A stretch of DNA of 64,000 nucleotides from contig CALYLX010000115.1 in NCBI GenBank assembly GCA_944990035.1, positions 496,001 to 560,000 of the forward strand, written 5' to 3'. Positions 48,397-60,148 of this stretch are shown piece after piece (position 1 is the first letter of the stretch; every line of letters begins with the position of its first letter). The DNA is from Clitopilus passeckerianus (taxonomy: Eukaryota > Basidiomycota > Agaricomycetes > Agaricales > Entolomataceae). Both the position numbers and the translations under genes were made by a program. The notes below the pieces were generated by a model. That model was not told the DNA's origin. It searched no databases and saw only the letters and a list, made by a program, of their open reading frames with translations.

Positions 48397-49363
48397 CTGA
48401 TTAATGCCTGGTTGACTGATCGAAAACCAGCAAACATGCACGCGTCAGACATGCAATACAATTGACGTATGAACCGAGCAGGTTCTTTCTGACTCGGAGA
48501 CGCCACTACCGGTATCGGGCCCGTATTCTGGTGAAAAATGCTTGTCGAAACCTATTGCCCCTACATATAGTGTGTCACTGTCGTTTTGGCCGCTATGCAA
48601 CCTCTATCCCTCGCAGATGAACCTCCAGTTTTCTATGTTCTACTCCGCCGGAGCATACGTTGATAAGAAAAAGTTCACGAGAGTTAGCTGGCACTTTGGG
48701 CACGATGGAGCCACACCTCGTGTTCCAGAAGTAACAACCACACACGTTGCATCAAAGTACACTTCCGTTCCTGGCGCTTGCAAAGTTTGATTCGATTACT
48801 CTTGCGGTGATAAACTAGAGTTCTCATTCGATTGTTGTCTCCCAAGCGTTCCTTGCCCAGCCGGCCTTTTCCAGATCGCTCAGTGGGCCGTCTAACGCTG
48901 TTCTCAGGCTCGTCTTCTCTGCTAAGTGACCGCGAAAGTCTGCGGAGATTCCGCCGGGACGAAGTCTTTGTGAAAGAGTATGGACCCACAGCATCACAAC
49001 CCCACAACGTGTACAGCCAAGTTAGGCGCTTCAGCCTTCATTTGGATATTGGAAGCTATACACGCGTTGTGACAATTAGCAAAAGCTGTTGGTGTGAGCC
49101 CTGTTACCGGTACGGGCAGTGCAGAAAAGGCGCCTTCGACTGGTCAGCTGGGGTCTTCTACAGCTTTAAAAGGGATGCACTGAAAAGCCTTCGCACAACC
49201 ATTTTCCTCTGGTTCCTACTCACAAGCGCACAAGCAAAAAAGTTCACAGCACTAATGGCCATCGACGGTGCCACAATGACATCCTCACCCATGTTACCAC
49301 AAACGTATGAGGCGTGATTCTAATTCCCTCCCTTACAAACTGCTCACCAAACTCCTTGTCTAG
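48397..49363. other. intergenic, 5' region of CCCH copy 2
   Basis: About 970 bp. A long frame at 48832-49317 lacks an ATG at its start and has no family resemblance. The first coding exon of the next gene should lie here, since its readable frame begins right after a splice AG at 49363, but I could not identify it. Confidence 0.4.
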
Positions 49364-51285
49364 CATACTATTAGTCGATCAATTGAAAGGTATATCGAAC
49401 CCGCGTTCGCTCAGAATCTGTTACCTGATACTGGGCCAGGCAATCTGAATATTTTCTTGGGAAAAGAGGCGGAGTATTTAAACCGTATCGAGTCCCTCGA
49501 AGCAGACCTCAGGCAATCGAAGCGCGCGTGGGACAGCTTGGACACTGAACATAACCAACTCGACAAACAATTCAACGAATTGAAGAAAGCGAAGGATGAC
49601 TTAGACACTTCGATCAAGGTAAGATACGCTTCCTCTCCGCATTTTTCTCCGTTCTCATCACGACAACGACAGGGTTATCGAGTTGTCGTTCTCTTAGATG
49701 GTGACGGTACCGTATTCCTACCCGAGTTAATACAACGTGGAAGCCAAGGCGGCTATGATGCAGCACAACTGCTATCCAACATAATCACGGACTATCTGAA
49801 GAAGCAATTCGGAAACAATCCTTACCAATTATGGGTGAAACTATTTCTAAACAAGCGGGGGCTTATGGATACGTTGGGGAGAACGGTGAACCAAGCGACC
49901 AAACACAACTTCGAGGATTTCCTCCTAGGGCTCAACCAAGCGTCTGACCGCTTCCTCATCGTCGATGTTGGAAATGTCAAGGAAGCGGCTGATTCTAAGA
50001 TAAAGGGTACGTAACGTCCGATGAAGGGAAAATGGCTTCAGTCTTACTTGTCTGAACCCAGCTCACCTTGAAGATGACCTAAGGATACCTCAAACATATA
50101 AAGTCATTTTTGGAGGTACGGAAACTACAACTTCCGAAAGCTTGCTACTGGTACTCAGCATTCATAGTACAGGCTGCCACGACAATAGTTATGTCTCGGC
50201 ACTCAGATCTCACATTACCGATGGATTCAAGGAAAAATTAATTCTATTGCAAAGTTACAAGGAAATAGCAACGGGTTTGACGGGACTGGATTTACCGGTC
50301 ATTCCTACGTCAAATCTCTTCATTCCTGAGAAGCTCGGGGCCCCACGCAATATCCCTAGCCCTGTCCTATCCCCCGCTAAGCCACCGGGTCTCAAGGCAC
50401 CCCATACTCTTGTGGACCATTCCAACGCTGATCAAGTTCCATCGTCACCTACGGGATCCCAGGATTCTCAGGAATCCAAAACCGACTGGAGTACCGTTCC
50501 CTCTTCTCGCCACAAATCGAGCTCCAGCCAATCATCTCGCAGAGACCCTCAAATAGTCAATCGGACGGGCAATGAGGATCAAAAGTCGAAGCATGATATC
50601 GCAGAACCCACCACAGATGAAATTCGCGTGGATCCCAAGCGTGTAAGTCTACGCAATATTCATAAATTATGAGCTGTTCGCAAATCTTATTTGCACCTTT
50701 CAGACCCTAGCGGAACGTGAGTTCACTTTTTCTGTCCCATCAATCCCACCGAGCTAATAAACGTTGTAGAGAAACTCAAGATTCCGCCCTGCAATCACCA
50801 TTATTTAAATACTACGGGCTGTAGGCATGGCTCCGAATGTCGCTACTTTCACGACTACGTCGGCCTGACCGCGGAACACTACAAAGAGCTCGAAGCGAAC
50901 GCCAGAAAGAATCCGTGTCCGTTTGTGAACGAAGGTAAGGAAACTACTCTTTACTCCCCGACATCTAGCTGACTGCCCCATTGCAGGCAATACCTGCCCT
51001 TGGGATTCGTGTATCTATGGCCATTTCTGTCCTTCACTTCCCAAATGCCCCTTCCAGAAGCAAGGGAAATGCAAGTTCAAGGGAGGCGAGTCACACAATC
51101 AGTTGTTCGGTGTTATCATACTAACCGAACAACAGCGGGAATGCACAAGGACCCTAACGCAAATGGCGCGAAGCGCTAAGGAATCTTGTCGAGGCCAGAA
51201 TGCCATACGTGCCTTTTCTCGCGATCTTCTTTCCAGAGGCCTCCTTCTGGTGTTTCTGAATTTCTGTCACTTGTATGATTACTAG
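49364..51285 (+). CDS. CCCH zinc-finger protein with DUF7923-like domain, copy 2
   Basis: Exons: 49364-49618 (IEPAFAQNLLPDTG, then the coiled coil LEADLRQSKRAWDSLDTEHN), 49673-50006 (YRVVVLLDGDGTVFLPELIQ, LFLNKRGLMDTLGR, IVDVGNVKEAADS), 50062-50115, 50173-50640 (CHDNSYVSALRSHITDG, then a Ser/Pro-rich linker), a 13-nt exon 50704-50716, 50770-50934 (first CCCH: PCNHHYLNTTGCRHGSECRY) and 50987-51285 (NTCPWDSCIYGHFCPSLPKC and a further CCCH, then a long tail). All joints keep the frame. The start exon is not found, so the 5' end is open. Role unknown; such proteins are presumed to bind RNA. It is the intact partner of copy 1, same strand, about 1 kb downstream. Confidence 0.75.
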
Positions 51286-52390
51286 ATCTTGACATGTACT
51301 ATAATATATGACCCATCGCTCATATGCAATCATATAATATGATAAGTTGAATTAAAGAATTAGTCAAGCTTCTGCCGTGAGGGTCGTCGTACTCAAGGTC
51401 GAGGTTAACATTTTTTCCTTCTTACCGGATTTCCAAACGGAAGTTGTTACCCTTGATATCTACCACACACTACTAATTGATCGCCCACATTGCCCATTGC
51501 TGTGGGCTAAAATGCCCATAAGTACAGCTACAGCCCGACTAAGTAGCCCTTCCTGATCCTTCCACTTTGTTTCGACGCGTCAGTCAGACCAAGTTTGTCA
51601 ACGAATCCTTACTCAGAGGTGCCACAGGGTTACGGTGACGAACTTCCTCGACTACATAGTTTGCAGTTCGGAAATTCGTGATGGAGTTCACGACCGGGTT
51701 TCCACTCAAGAGCTTTCCCAAATACACGGCCAATGAGGCGTGTTGGTATGACGTCACGCGTCGCGTCTTAACGTTTAACGCCAGCTGGATGATGGTTCTT
51801 CGTCTGGGAGTCGCCACCATGGTAAACCTATCAGACGATCTTGAGAATTCTTCCGAAGAATGTACTGTCATTGCTCAGGCGAAGTGCTCTGGTCACGATT
51901 ATCTGGGAGATTGAGAGCCTCGTCTCGGCAGTTGAGAGGACGTTCTCGTGACAGACAGATGGGGGTCAAGACCACCTCCAGATTTCTGTTGTAAGATACT
52001 CGTGGTTATCGGGCATTTGGTATCGTAAGATAGGCAATTTCCCACTGGTAAGCTACAGTGAACGGTCGAAATCGACGCGTTAACTTCGAACATCGTGTCG
52101 ATTCAGACTTCTGGGACCAAAGGATTATGCGATAAGGCAGGAAACCTTGGTGGAAGTCTAGAAAACGACAGAAATCAATATAAAAGATGCGAAATGACCG
52201 TGTTACGACCATTTTCTCGCAGAATTTCACCTCACGACATTCAATGCTTCTATCGGCCTTCGCTCATATCGCTGCCTTGACCACGGTAGGCCAACGTGTT
52301 TCTTGCCTTACTGAAGAAGCGATACTAGCTCTAAATACCCTCTTAGGCTCATGCATCGGCGGTCATAGCTCGTGATCCACCTTCAACATA
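51286..52390. other. intergenic, nothing recognised
   Basis: 1.1 kb. AT-rich just after the CCCH gene (51290-51350). A minus-strand frame at 51871-51584 has no family resemblance. Confidence 0.4.
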
Positions 52391-52396
52391 TGGGTC

Positions 52397-53085
52397 CTGG
52401 CAGTCTATTGGGTGCTGGGGGTAGGTTTTCATCCAAGTTCAATGGTGCTTCAGATTAGACTCGGACTGTGAATATGACTTTGGTCGCTCCTAGGGATAGC
52501 CCCGTGAATAGGACATTGCACTACAATGCTGGCGGCGGCTCTACCCGAACTGTGTAGAGTTGTCTCGATATATGTGCTTCCCTCGGCTTCCCTCTCGGAG
52601 GCATCAAATGCTGTACGAAAGATCACCCTCTCGAACAGTGTTGTCATTGAGGTGGATTCCGATATCGGGTCGTAGACTGTGGGTATGGGATATTTTACAA
52701 TTATGACGCCGCAACTACCTGCAATATGGCTTGCTCAGGGAATGGGGGTGAAATATGTGGTGGTCCGAACGGGATCAACATTTAAACGGTCCATATACTA
52801 TTGGGCCTGCGTCGTTCGTCAGCAATTACAATGTTTATCATGGTTACTCAAACGACGTCTATGAAGCAGGATACCGAGTCGCACGATTAAGGTTTGGCCA
52901 AGAGTGGTGTGAGAGGATTTCCTAGTTTGAGTGTCCACGTGCTGACCATTTGGGGTGCGATTATCCTTTCGGGCAACCTTTCAAGGTTCCAATTGGGAAC
53001 GATTTACCCAGTCTGCAATATACCCTGCGCGGGGGATGCGACCAAAGCTCGTGGAGGCATCAACGTGCTCACATATTATTCCTAA
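52397..53085 (+). pseudogene. decayed gene with two WSC domains
   Basis: Fragments in the order of a tandem WSC protein, but broken. SWQSIGCWG (near 52397) is the usual opening. DSPVNRTLHYNAGGGSTRTV (52494-52553) is followed by a TAG where Glu is expected, then SCLDICASLGFPLGG. TTCNMACSGNGGEICGGPNG ends with TAA at 52772-52774. A second unit shows GYRVARLRFGQEWC, then CNIPCAGDATKARGGINVLT with Arg in place of a conserved Cys, ending at TAA 53083-53085. WSC domains are cysteine-rich, carbohydrate-binding modules of secreted or wall proteins. The stops and the lost cysteine argue for a pseudogene. Confidence 0.6.
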
Positions 53086-53164
53086 TCGCCTGGGCTCACA
53101 GCCAGGTAAAGGCAAACATATAATCAGTAGTATAGTAGCGTATGGTACATACAAGTCCTTTTCG

Positions 53165-55172
53165 TCAGATGTCGCCTGCGATCCGAGGATGAAATACTAC
53201 TTTTGCTTTGGGGTTGGGGATACAATTGTTGACGATCCAGAGGTTTGGTGGCTTTTCCCGGTCGACCAATTTGACATCGTAAGACATGACGAGATGAGCA
53301 AAAATTGTTTTCAGCTCCATCGCTGCAAAAAACCTTCCGGGGCAAGCGTGCCTCCCATGTCCAAATGCCACGAAATCAGCATGTGTTGAGGTCATGTCTT
53401 GTTTTCTCCCATCTTCGAACCGATTAACGAAGCGAAACGGTTGAAACGAGTCTGGATCGGGACCATAGCTATCAGGATCGGAGTGAGCGGCACACGAGGC
53501 TACCTGCAAGTGGGTACCCGCTGGTACGAATGTGCCATCCGAGAAGGTGAATGGTTGCCTTGCTATGCGATCCATCTGAACTGAGGAATTTCGACGTATC
53601 AGTGGGCTAGAACGTGGTCATGGTAAAAATACTACTCACGACATGATAAGGGATTGAGCCTTTGCGTCTCTCGAATGAAACTATCGACCTTCACCATTTT
53701 CGAAAGAGCCATGTAGTTCCACTGGCCCTCCGAGTCTACGGCCTTGAGGATATCCTCGAGAAGCGCCTCTGAGTATCCAGGATATGTTGCAAGGTAAAAC
53801 ACCGCATGGGTTAGCGCCTGTGTAGGGTATCGTCAGTCCTGTACAGACAAAATGATAGTAGTAGAAGTACCATGCTGGTGGTGTGAATGGACGCGGTGTT
53901 TATCATGAGAATTCTAGAGCTTAGATTCTGAGCCGATTTTTCATCGCCTTGGGCGTTTTCCATTAGCCACGACAAAAGATCGTCCTTCATATGCTGTAAA
54001 TATAGTTAAGCATGGATCCTTATCCAAAGGACAGACGTACCGATTTTTCTGCTCCTGTTGCGTGGATCTGGTGACTCCGATTCTCGAGGGTTGGCTGCAA
54101 ATACAAATGTGCCCTTTTCACAGAGGCTCTGACACTGGACAGCAGATAGGCAACCATTCTGTGTGACAGACAACTCGTTAACGGGTAGGCAGGACAAGTA
54201 GGTAACTAAATACTCACGGACGCATCGTTGACGGCAGTAAAAATAAGAACTGAGATGCCTTGGCCAAAGTGACCGTGAACTGAAGATTGAGGCTGACAAA
54301 CTTGGAATCCCGGCCTTCGCAGAATATAAACTCAGTATAGAGCTCTATTTTTATTTGGTGGTACTCACAGAGAGGGAGGCCCACGAACAATCGGTTACTG
54401 GAGCGACATATGATGGGTTTGACTGTGTCAAGCACAGGAAGGGCTGGACGGGGAATACTCATGTTAGTAAATTTTTAAAGTGCAGAAATTGACAGCGACA
54501 TACCACCACCATCCTGCGGAATGACATCCTTGAACGATTTCACGACTTCATCGTGAAGGATGGGAAACAACTCTGGGAGGCCCCTCGTCAAGTGGTTCCG
54601 GATGATGGGAACATGGTAGGGATTCTCCAGTATGTGAGATCCTAGAGTGTACTTCATCTGGAGAAACTAGAAAATGCACGCATCAACCGACGAACTGGCG
54701 CAGACTAAGAGAGCAGCCGACCTCAGTCAACGCATCTGAGAACGACAGAACATCTTCAGGAGCTCTCCGAAGGTCCTCTACAAGTTGGGGGGTATGTACG
54801 ATCACAGTCCATCCGGTCAACTTTGGAATGCGGAAAATTCTCGAGGAATACTACCTCCGAGTTTCAGCAAATCGCTAAGGTGGATAACAATGTAGTGGGG
54901 CGAACCTGCTCACATCCTTCCATGACAACATCGCGAGCGTTGAACAAAAATCGAATCCAAGTGAAAAAGGACCAGACAGGAGACGGAGAGCCTAAAGTCG
55001 GTATATGATCGAGCTGAAGGGCAAAAAATGCGTTCGTGAATCACCGACCAACATCAGATTCGATTAAACTAGGCCTCACCTTTCGGTCTCGAGTTCTTTG
55101 GCCATAGCAGCTTATTAAAACGACCACTATCCCTAGGACCAAGGATGTAGTACTACAGTACGCTAGCGCCAT
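53165..55172 (-). CDS. cytochrome P450, not of the pleuromutilin set
   Basis: About ten exons from MALAYCSTTSLVLGIVVVLI (55172, membrane anchor) to a stop at 53165. Later exons give TPTLGSPSPVWSFFTW-like hinge sequence, LTGWTVIVHTP, KYTLGSHILENPYHVPIIRN, and an I-helix reading NTASIHTTSM, where His replaces the usual acidic residue before Thr-Thr. The ExxR helix is FIRETQRLNP and the haem loop FGHGRHACPGRF. This layout resembles the ent-kaurene-oxidase-like group of fungal P450s, many of which act on terpenes or aromatic compounds. It lies 32 kb from the core cluster, with unrelated genes between, so there is no positional reason to link it to pleuromutilin. Confidence 0.85.
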
Positions 55173-55607
55173 GTTGGTGACAGGTTTTGTCAGATCTTCT
55201 GCACATTGGACTGTTGCGCATGATATATATGTATTCAGCTGCTTGTGGCGGTCTAACTGACAGGTTGCAGGGCTATTAAAAGGGCGATCAACGTTTTGAG
55301 GTGGTGGTAGTACTGTCAGGTAATTCTTGCCTTTTTTATCGTTCCTGTCACTATGTGGGCGTTCTTGATCCCCGTTGGAAAGGCATTCAAATAGTTCAAA
55401 TGAGCGGCGTGCGCACGATGGGTGTTGTCGCTACTCAAAAAAGGATACGAATAGTAGTACAAAATAGGTATATCCCAACGAAGTAGACTTAGATAAGTAG
55501 CAGCAATTCAGCTAAAAGGGGTGGTGACCGGCGTAGGCAACTGGGAAATATCCGATTTTAGACCAGATCCCTGGAAGGAACGGCAAGCAACCCAGCCTCC
55601 CTTCTTT
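55173..55607. other. intergenic, nothing recognised
   Basis: 435 bp between the P450 start and the NTO1 stop, both genes on the minus strand. It should hold the P450 promoter; no repeat or RNA gene is seen. Confidence 0.4.
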
Positions 55608-58600
55608 TTAATTATGTGAATCCGTGCCCTCGGGCTCGGCCTCGCTCGAGGTCTCGATGTCCGTAATCGCTTCCCTTGATCACAATCAGTCAGTTTTGAC
55701 AAGCCAGAAGAGTGCGTGGGACTACGTACTGATACGCCCGATGGCAGTCGTCGCGCTGGCCTTGGCTCTTCCACTTCTGATAAGGAGAAGCTTTGGCTAG
55801 CATGGCCTCATCGAAAGCTGGATATGCGTAAGTCAAACCGAAAAGGCATGCATTGAATCTCGCTTACATTTGTCCTCGCCTAGCATTCTCAAGTTCTCTG
55901 CTAAGAGTAACTCCCTGGAAGGATATGAGAGGTATGAATGTAGAAGGGATGATTAAGACTGACCAGGATTTTAGCTTGTCAAAGAATTGGAGGAAATAGC
56001 GGACGGAGCCAGGTTTATCCTTTGTCCGTAACCTCTTTGCCGTCTGGATCACATTTAGGGGTACTTTGAGATCGTCCTCGTCAAAAATGGAAGCGGGCCA
56101 CCACGGATAGGTGTCTGGATAGGAGTATCATAAAACTGTGGACAACGTTTGAACTCGTGAGGAACTCACTGCTCTTTGCCCACACTAGAACAAAGTCAAA
56201 AATAAAAAGAGATTAATTATGGTGCTTCAAGCAGCCAGAGGGGATTCACTGACCGAGTGTCCCGTGGACCAATTCAATGCCTTCGCTTGGTTCGCCCGTT
56301 TTCATCTGGGGATATGGTACGGTACGTTTCTTGGTGAACCTTGAGGAAACAGGGCGCTTGGAGGCTTTCGGGCTGTTTGTGTCACTGAGGTCGCTGGCTT
56401 CCGACCTGTCACCCTCCCGTGGCTCTTTGAGACTGCTGGGTGGAGGCACCGGAGCCACGTCCGATAGAGTACCTGGCCCATCCGACGGTCCTGCATTAGA
56501 CGTTCCTTCTTGCGTAGTCAACTGACGTTCAACCTTCCGCCGCAATGCTTTCTCTCGTCGAATAGCCGGAGTATCCAGTTCCTCTACAACGACCGTACCG
56601 TTTTCCATAGTGACAAGTTGCACACGCGGCGGAAGAAACGTCGAACGGCCGAGGGTGGATTCAGGGGGGTGAGTGGTACGGCTCCGGATAGCTTCGCGGC
56701 TTGAAGGCGGCTTTGCGGAAGGTTCCAACGCAGGTTCGTTTGCGGGGCCAGAAGGTTTGTCGAAATGTATCAAGGGTTGATGCTCTTCTGGCTGAACAAG
56801 CTCTTCATTCACTGTTCCTGCAGTTACATCTGCGTCATCGTCCGGTTCTTTGTCTGAAGACGTGCCATGGCCCCCTTGATCGTCAGGAACCCACCCCTCA
56901 CTATCGGTTATTCGTGATGGACCAGGTTCTATGAATTTCAAATATGAGCATGTTACGCGAAAGAATAGAAAAGTATGAATCACACCTATGCGCGAGCGTT
57001 TCTTCGGTCTAGGCACAGAACTAGCCCTATCCACTGGTGCACGATTGTGTCGCTTCGAATCAGGGGGCAGAATCCAGCCTTTGTCGAACAATTTGAATGA
57101 CTTTTGGTTGTCAACCTCTTCAACAAGAGGTACAAAGCCTTGGCCATTCACGGATAGCTGTCTCTTCCCAGATAAGTGTCTCTTGCGGAAAACAGGTTTC
57201 TTAACCTCTGGTTGGCTGATAGTCTCCAGCACGGCCTCAGATTCAATCGGAGGTTTGGTGGGAGCAGTTGCGTCCTTTTCCCTGGCAGTCTTCCGGGCTT
57301 CCCTCTTTGTCTTAGGAGCCGACCGTTGCTTAGGTTGCGGTGTCCGGGTGGGTTTGTCCTTAGCAAATTCGATATTGAACAGAGACTGAAGAAGATTATC
57401 TCCCACGACAACAGGCAGGTCCGGCTCGATCGACTCCTTGGAGAACAACAATTGAAGAGTCTCGATTGAAGGCTCGAAGTCACCAACTAGGGCTGGTGCC
57501 TGAGATGTGGTTGACTCTGGACGAGGTGGGTGTTCCGCCTTGGGGGAGCTTTCAGGTGGAGGCTGCTTATCAACAGCCTCGTAAAGCTTGGCAAAGATGG
57601 GCTCGAGTGCACCCTGTATCTTAATCGCAGCTCTCCCGAATACCGTTCCTGGCTTGTTGTATAGAATCGCGTTGTCGATGACCAGGTGAATGTCGGCCTA
57701 TCATGAGAGATCAGCTGTCAGAAGTTCAGAGAATTCCGAAACAGCATACCTTGAAAGTTTCGATATCCCAATACTCACGCCTATTGAGTTTCGCCTCGAT
57801 CATTGACCAGCACATCGGGTGTTGAACGATGTCAAAGTAATCTGGGACTGCAAGTTTGTTGACGGGGTTGAGGAAGTGATTACGATTGTCCAAGCTGTGA
57901 CAGCATTAGCACCCGCATTGTTGAAGAGATAGAGTGTCTATTACCTTTTCACTTTGAAAAATGCATCCCATAGAGCTCTCTCGCGAGAAAGCAAGAAATC
58001 ATCCAGGACAGCTTCAATCACCCGGGCTTGCTCAAGCTTGATCCTTTCGCGTTGCGTGATGTGCCAGCTGGTCTCTTTGAGCCGTACAAGGTCATTCAGC
58101 AGGCGATGCATTTGCTGTAAGAACATCCATTAACAACAGATTCTCCTTGAACAAACAAGCTGGAATTTACATCAAGCTTCATCCTTTGCTCTTCCTCAGT
58201 CTGAATCTTCCCACTTGCAGATGCAGTCCAGGGTTCCAGATGCAACCGCTTCAATAGCGGCGCTCCCCTCCTCTTCTCGCGCTTCAAGCTCCAGTACCGG
58301 CAGATCATTTGGATCGTCTCAATATGCTTCCGCATTTTAACCTTCTGGGTGTATGCGTGAATGTTATTGACGATGATAGCTGGAACTATCGGCGGTCCCG
58401 GTTTATAGCCTTTGGTATAGGCACGTGCGGATTTGGAGCTCTTTCCAGCATGTCCTGGGTTTTGCTCTTCCTCGGCTTCTTCTGCTGCAATAGCTGCATC
58501 ACGAGCTTCAGCTTGTTCCCTCTGATGACGACGGATGAGTATCAAACTACAGTTAGGGACAGGCAAAGCGAACTTACAGGCAAGTGTCGTTCACAGTAGC

Positions 58601-59842
58601 ATGTGAGAGCTGCAGGTTCTGTTCCGTGGGCAGATTTCATCGCAGACAGCAACCTCTCTTTCCGAGCACAGGTTACGTGAAATGCAAGGAAGCAGGAGGT
58701 CTTCGCGCATTGAATACATGCTCCTTCCTTGACTCGGCAAATATTGCAATTCTGTGCTTCGATTCAGTCACGATTTATCAGAGATTGTGATCAACACGAA
58801 CCAGTTTCCACCGCTGTTTTGAGATCCTCTCGACACCAGTGATGGGTTCCATAAATACTTCGTTGGCGACTCTTGTCTCTGGCACCCATATAGCACAGAG
58901 AAGGTGGACCCAGTCACCGTTCGTAGTTTGCTTGAATGCGCCACCCTCGTTTGGGCACAATAGACAAGACTATGCCAGGGTGTCAACTAGTGTTAAAAAG
59001 TGCAGCACGATAACCTCATACCACAGGGCTGTCTGGTGCGACTGTGCATTTTCTGCAAAGCCACTGGCCTTCAGGGATGTAAGGAATACCGTAGCAATCT
59101 AGCTCCGAAGTGTCAGACGAGAACATGAGGAGTAAACGGCTTGTTACCTTGATGGACCGCAAGATTGCACTCATCGCAAAAAACGATAGCATTGCTATTC
59201 TCGCCTTCGGAGTCGTCGCAAATAGCGCAGGTAGAATCCTCGGATGGCAGGGCAAAGTCAGGCTTCGGTATGTTTTTGGTCTGAAAGCAATGTCAGGGGT
59301 GTTCCGCAACCGAGGCTGATAAAAACTCACTAAGTTAAACCACTCTTTCTCAAGTCTGTCCATGATAATTTCGAAAACCTCAAAGGTAATCTGATCATAG
59401 CCGGAGGTCGAGGTTCGGTCTTTGTTGACTAGATCCAACCATTCCTTGTCTACAAGGAGCGTTCAGCTTATAGCACCCCAGACGTTTGAGTATGCTTACC
59501 TTGCTCGTCCATGTCATATTCTACCTGTACAGCAAGTTCGCTTTCCAGTGGCTCTGCAACACCATTAAATAACGAGCTTCCAGGTTAAAGCCTTATCTGG
59601 CCCACCAATATGTTGCATGTATGATTCTGGTCGAACAAACTCAGAGTCGTCGGCAACTGTGAAGGTGTCCATTTAGTAGAGCCCGGATTGAAGTACGAAA
59701 GCTACCCACACCCATAACCGTACAAAACCTTCGACATCTTTGTATCCCTCGCATGCGCCATAACATCTTCTACTTTCTCAAAAGATACCACTGGCAGATT
59801 GGATGCCGCAGGTAGCGCTAGAGTGCCGCCATGGCGGACCAT
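55608..59842 (-). CDS. NTO1: NTO1/BRPF-type chromatin protein (PHD, zinc knuckle, PHD, bromodomain, PWWP)
   Basis: A long multi-exon gene; the start at 59842 reads [20 protein letters not shown]. Domains in order: [11 protein letters not shown] and an EPL-type N-terminus; first PHD ([20 protein letters not shown], then [20 protein letters not shown], about 59265-59040); zinc knuckle and second PHD ([33 protein letters not shown], about 58960-58580); a helical region; a bromodomain ([20 protein letters not shown], about 57930-57640); a long disordered acidic/basic linker; and a PWWP domain ([24 protein letters not shown]). Nto1 is the scaffold of the NuA3 histone H3 acetyltransferase complex and reads H3K4me3 and H3K36me3. 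Exons could be joined through all the domains, and the gene looks intact. Confidence 0.92.
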
Positions 59843-60148
59843 GGCTTATCAAGGAACCTCAGTAAACGAGCCCGTACGTGTAGCTGAAAATCGAGAGCCT
59901 TCTCGCGCAGGTGCCAACTAATACAAAGCCAAATGACGCCGCACAAGGACTGTAGCTGTTGTGGTAGCTGACTGCCGAAACGACGATGAGCTCGAGGTTT
60001 AATGAAGCGTGGGAACGTTCTCTCATCGCTATCAACAGTGACGACCATGCGTTTGTCAGCGGTCAGGCTTCTGCTGCTCTGAGCCTGGTATCAATTTGAA
60101 CCATGTCTATTGCAATTCCGTAAAGTTCTAGCGCCTTGCATCAACAGT

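Noticed and set aside
48832..49317. 161-residue frame upstream of CCCH copy 2
   Set aside because: It has no ATG at its start, does not splice in frame to the CCCH gene, and resembles no family.
53165..55172. Fourth P450 as an eighth pleuromutilin gene
   Set aside because: It belongs to a different P450 branch and is separated from the core by more than ten unrelated genes, including RPB7 and mannose-6-phosphate isomerase.
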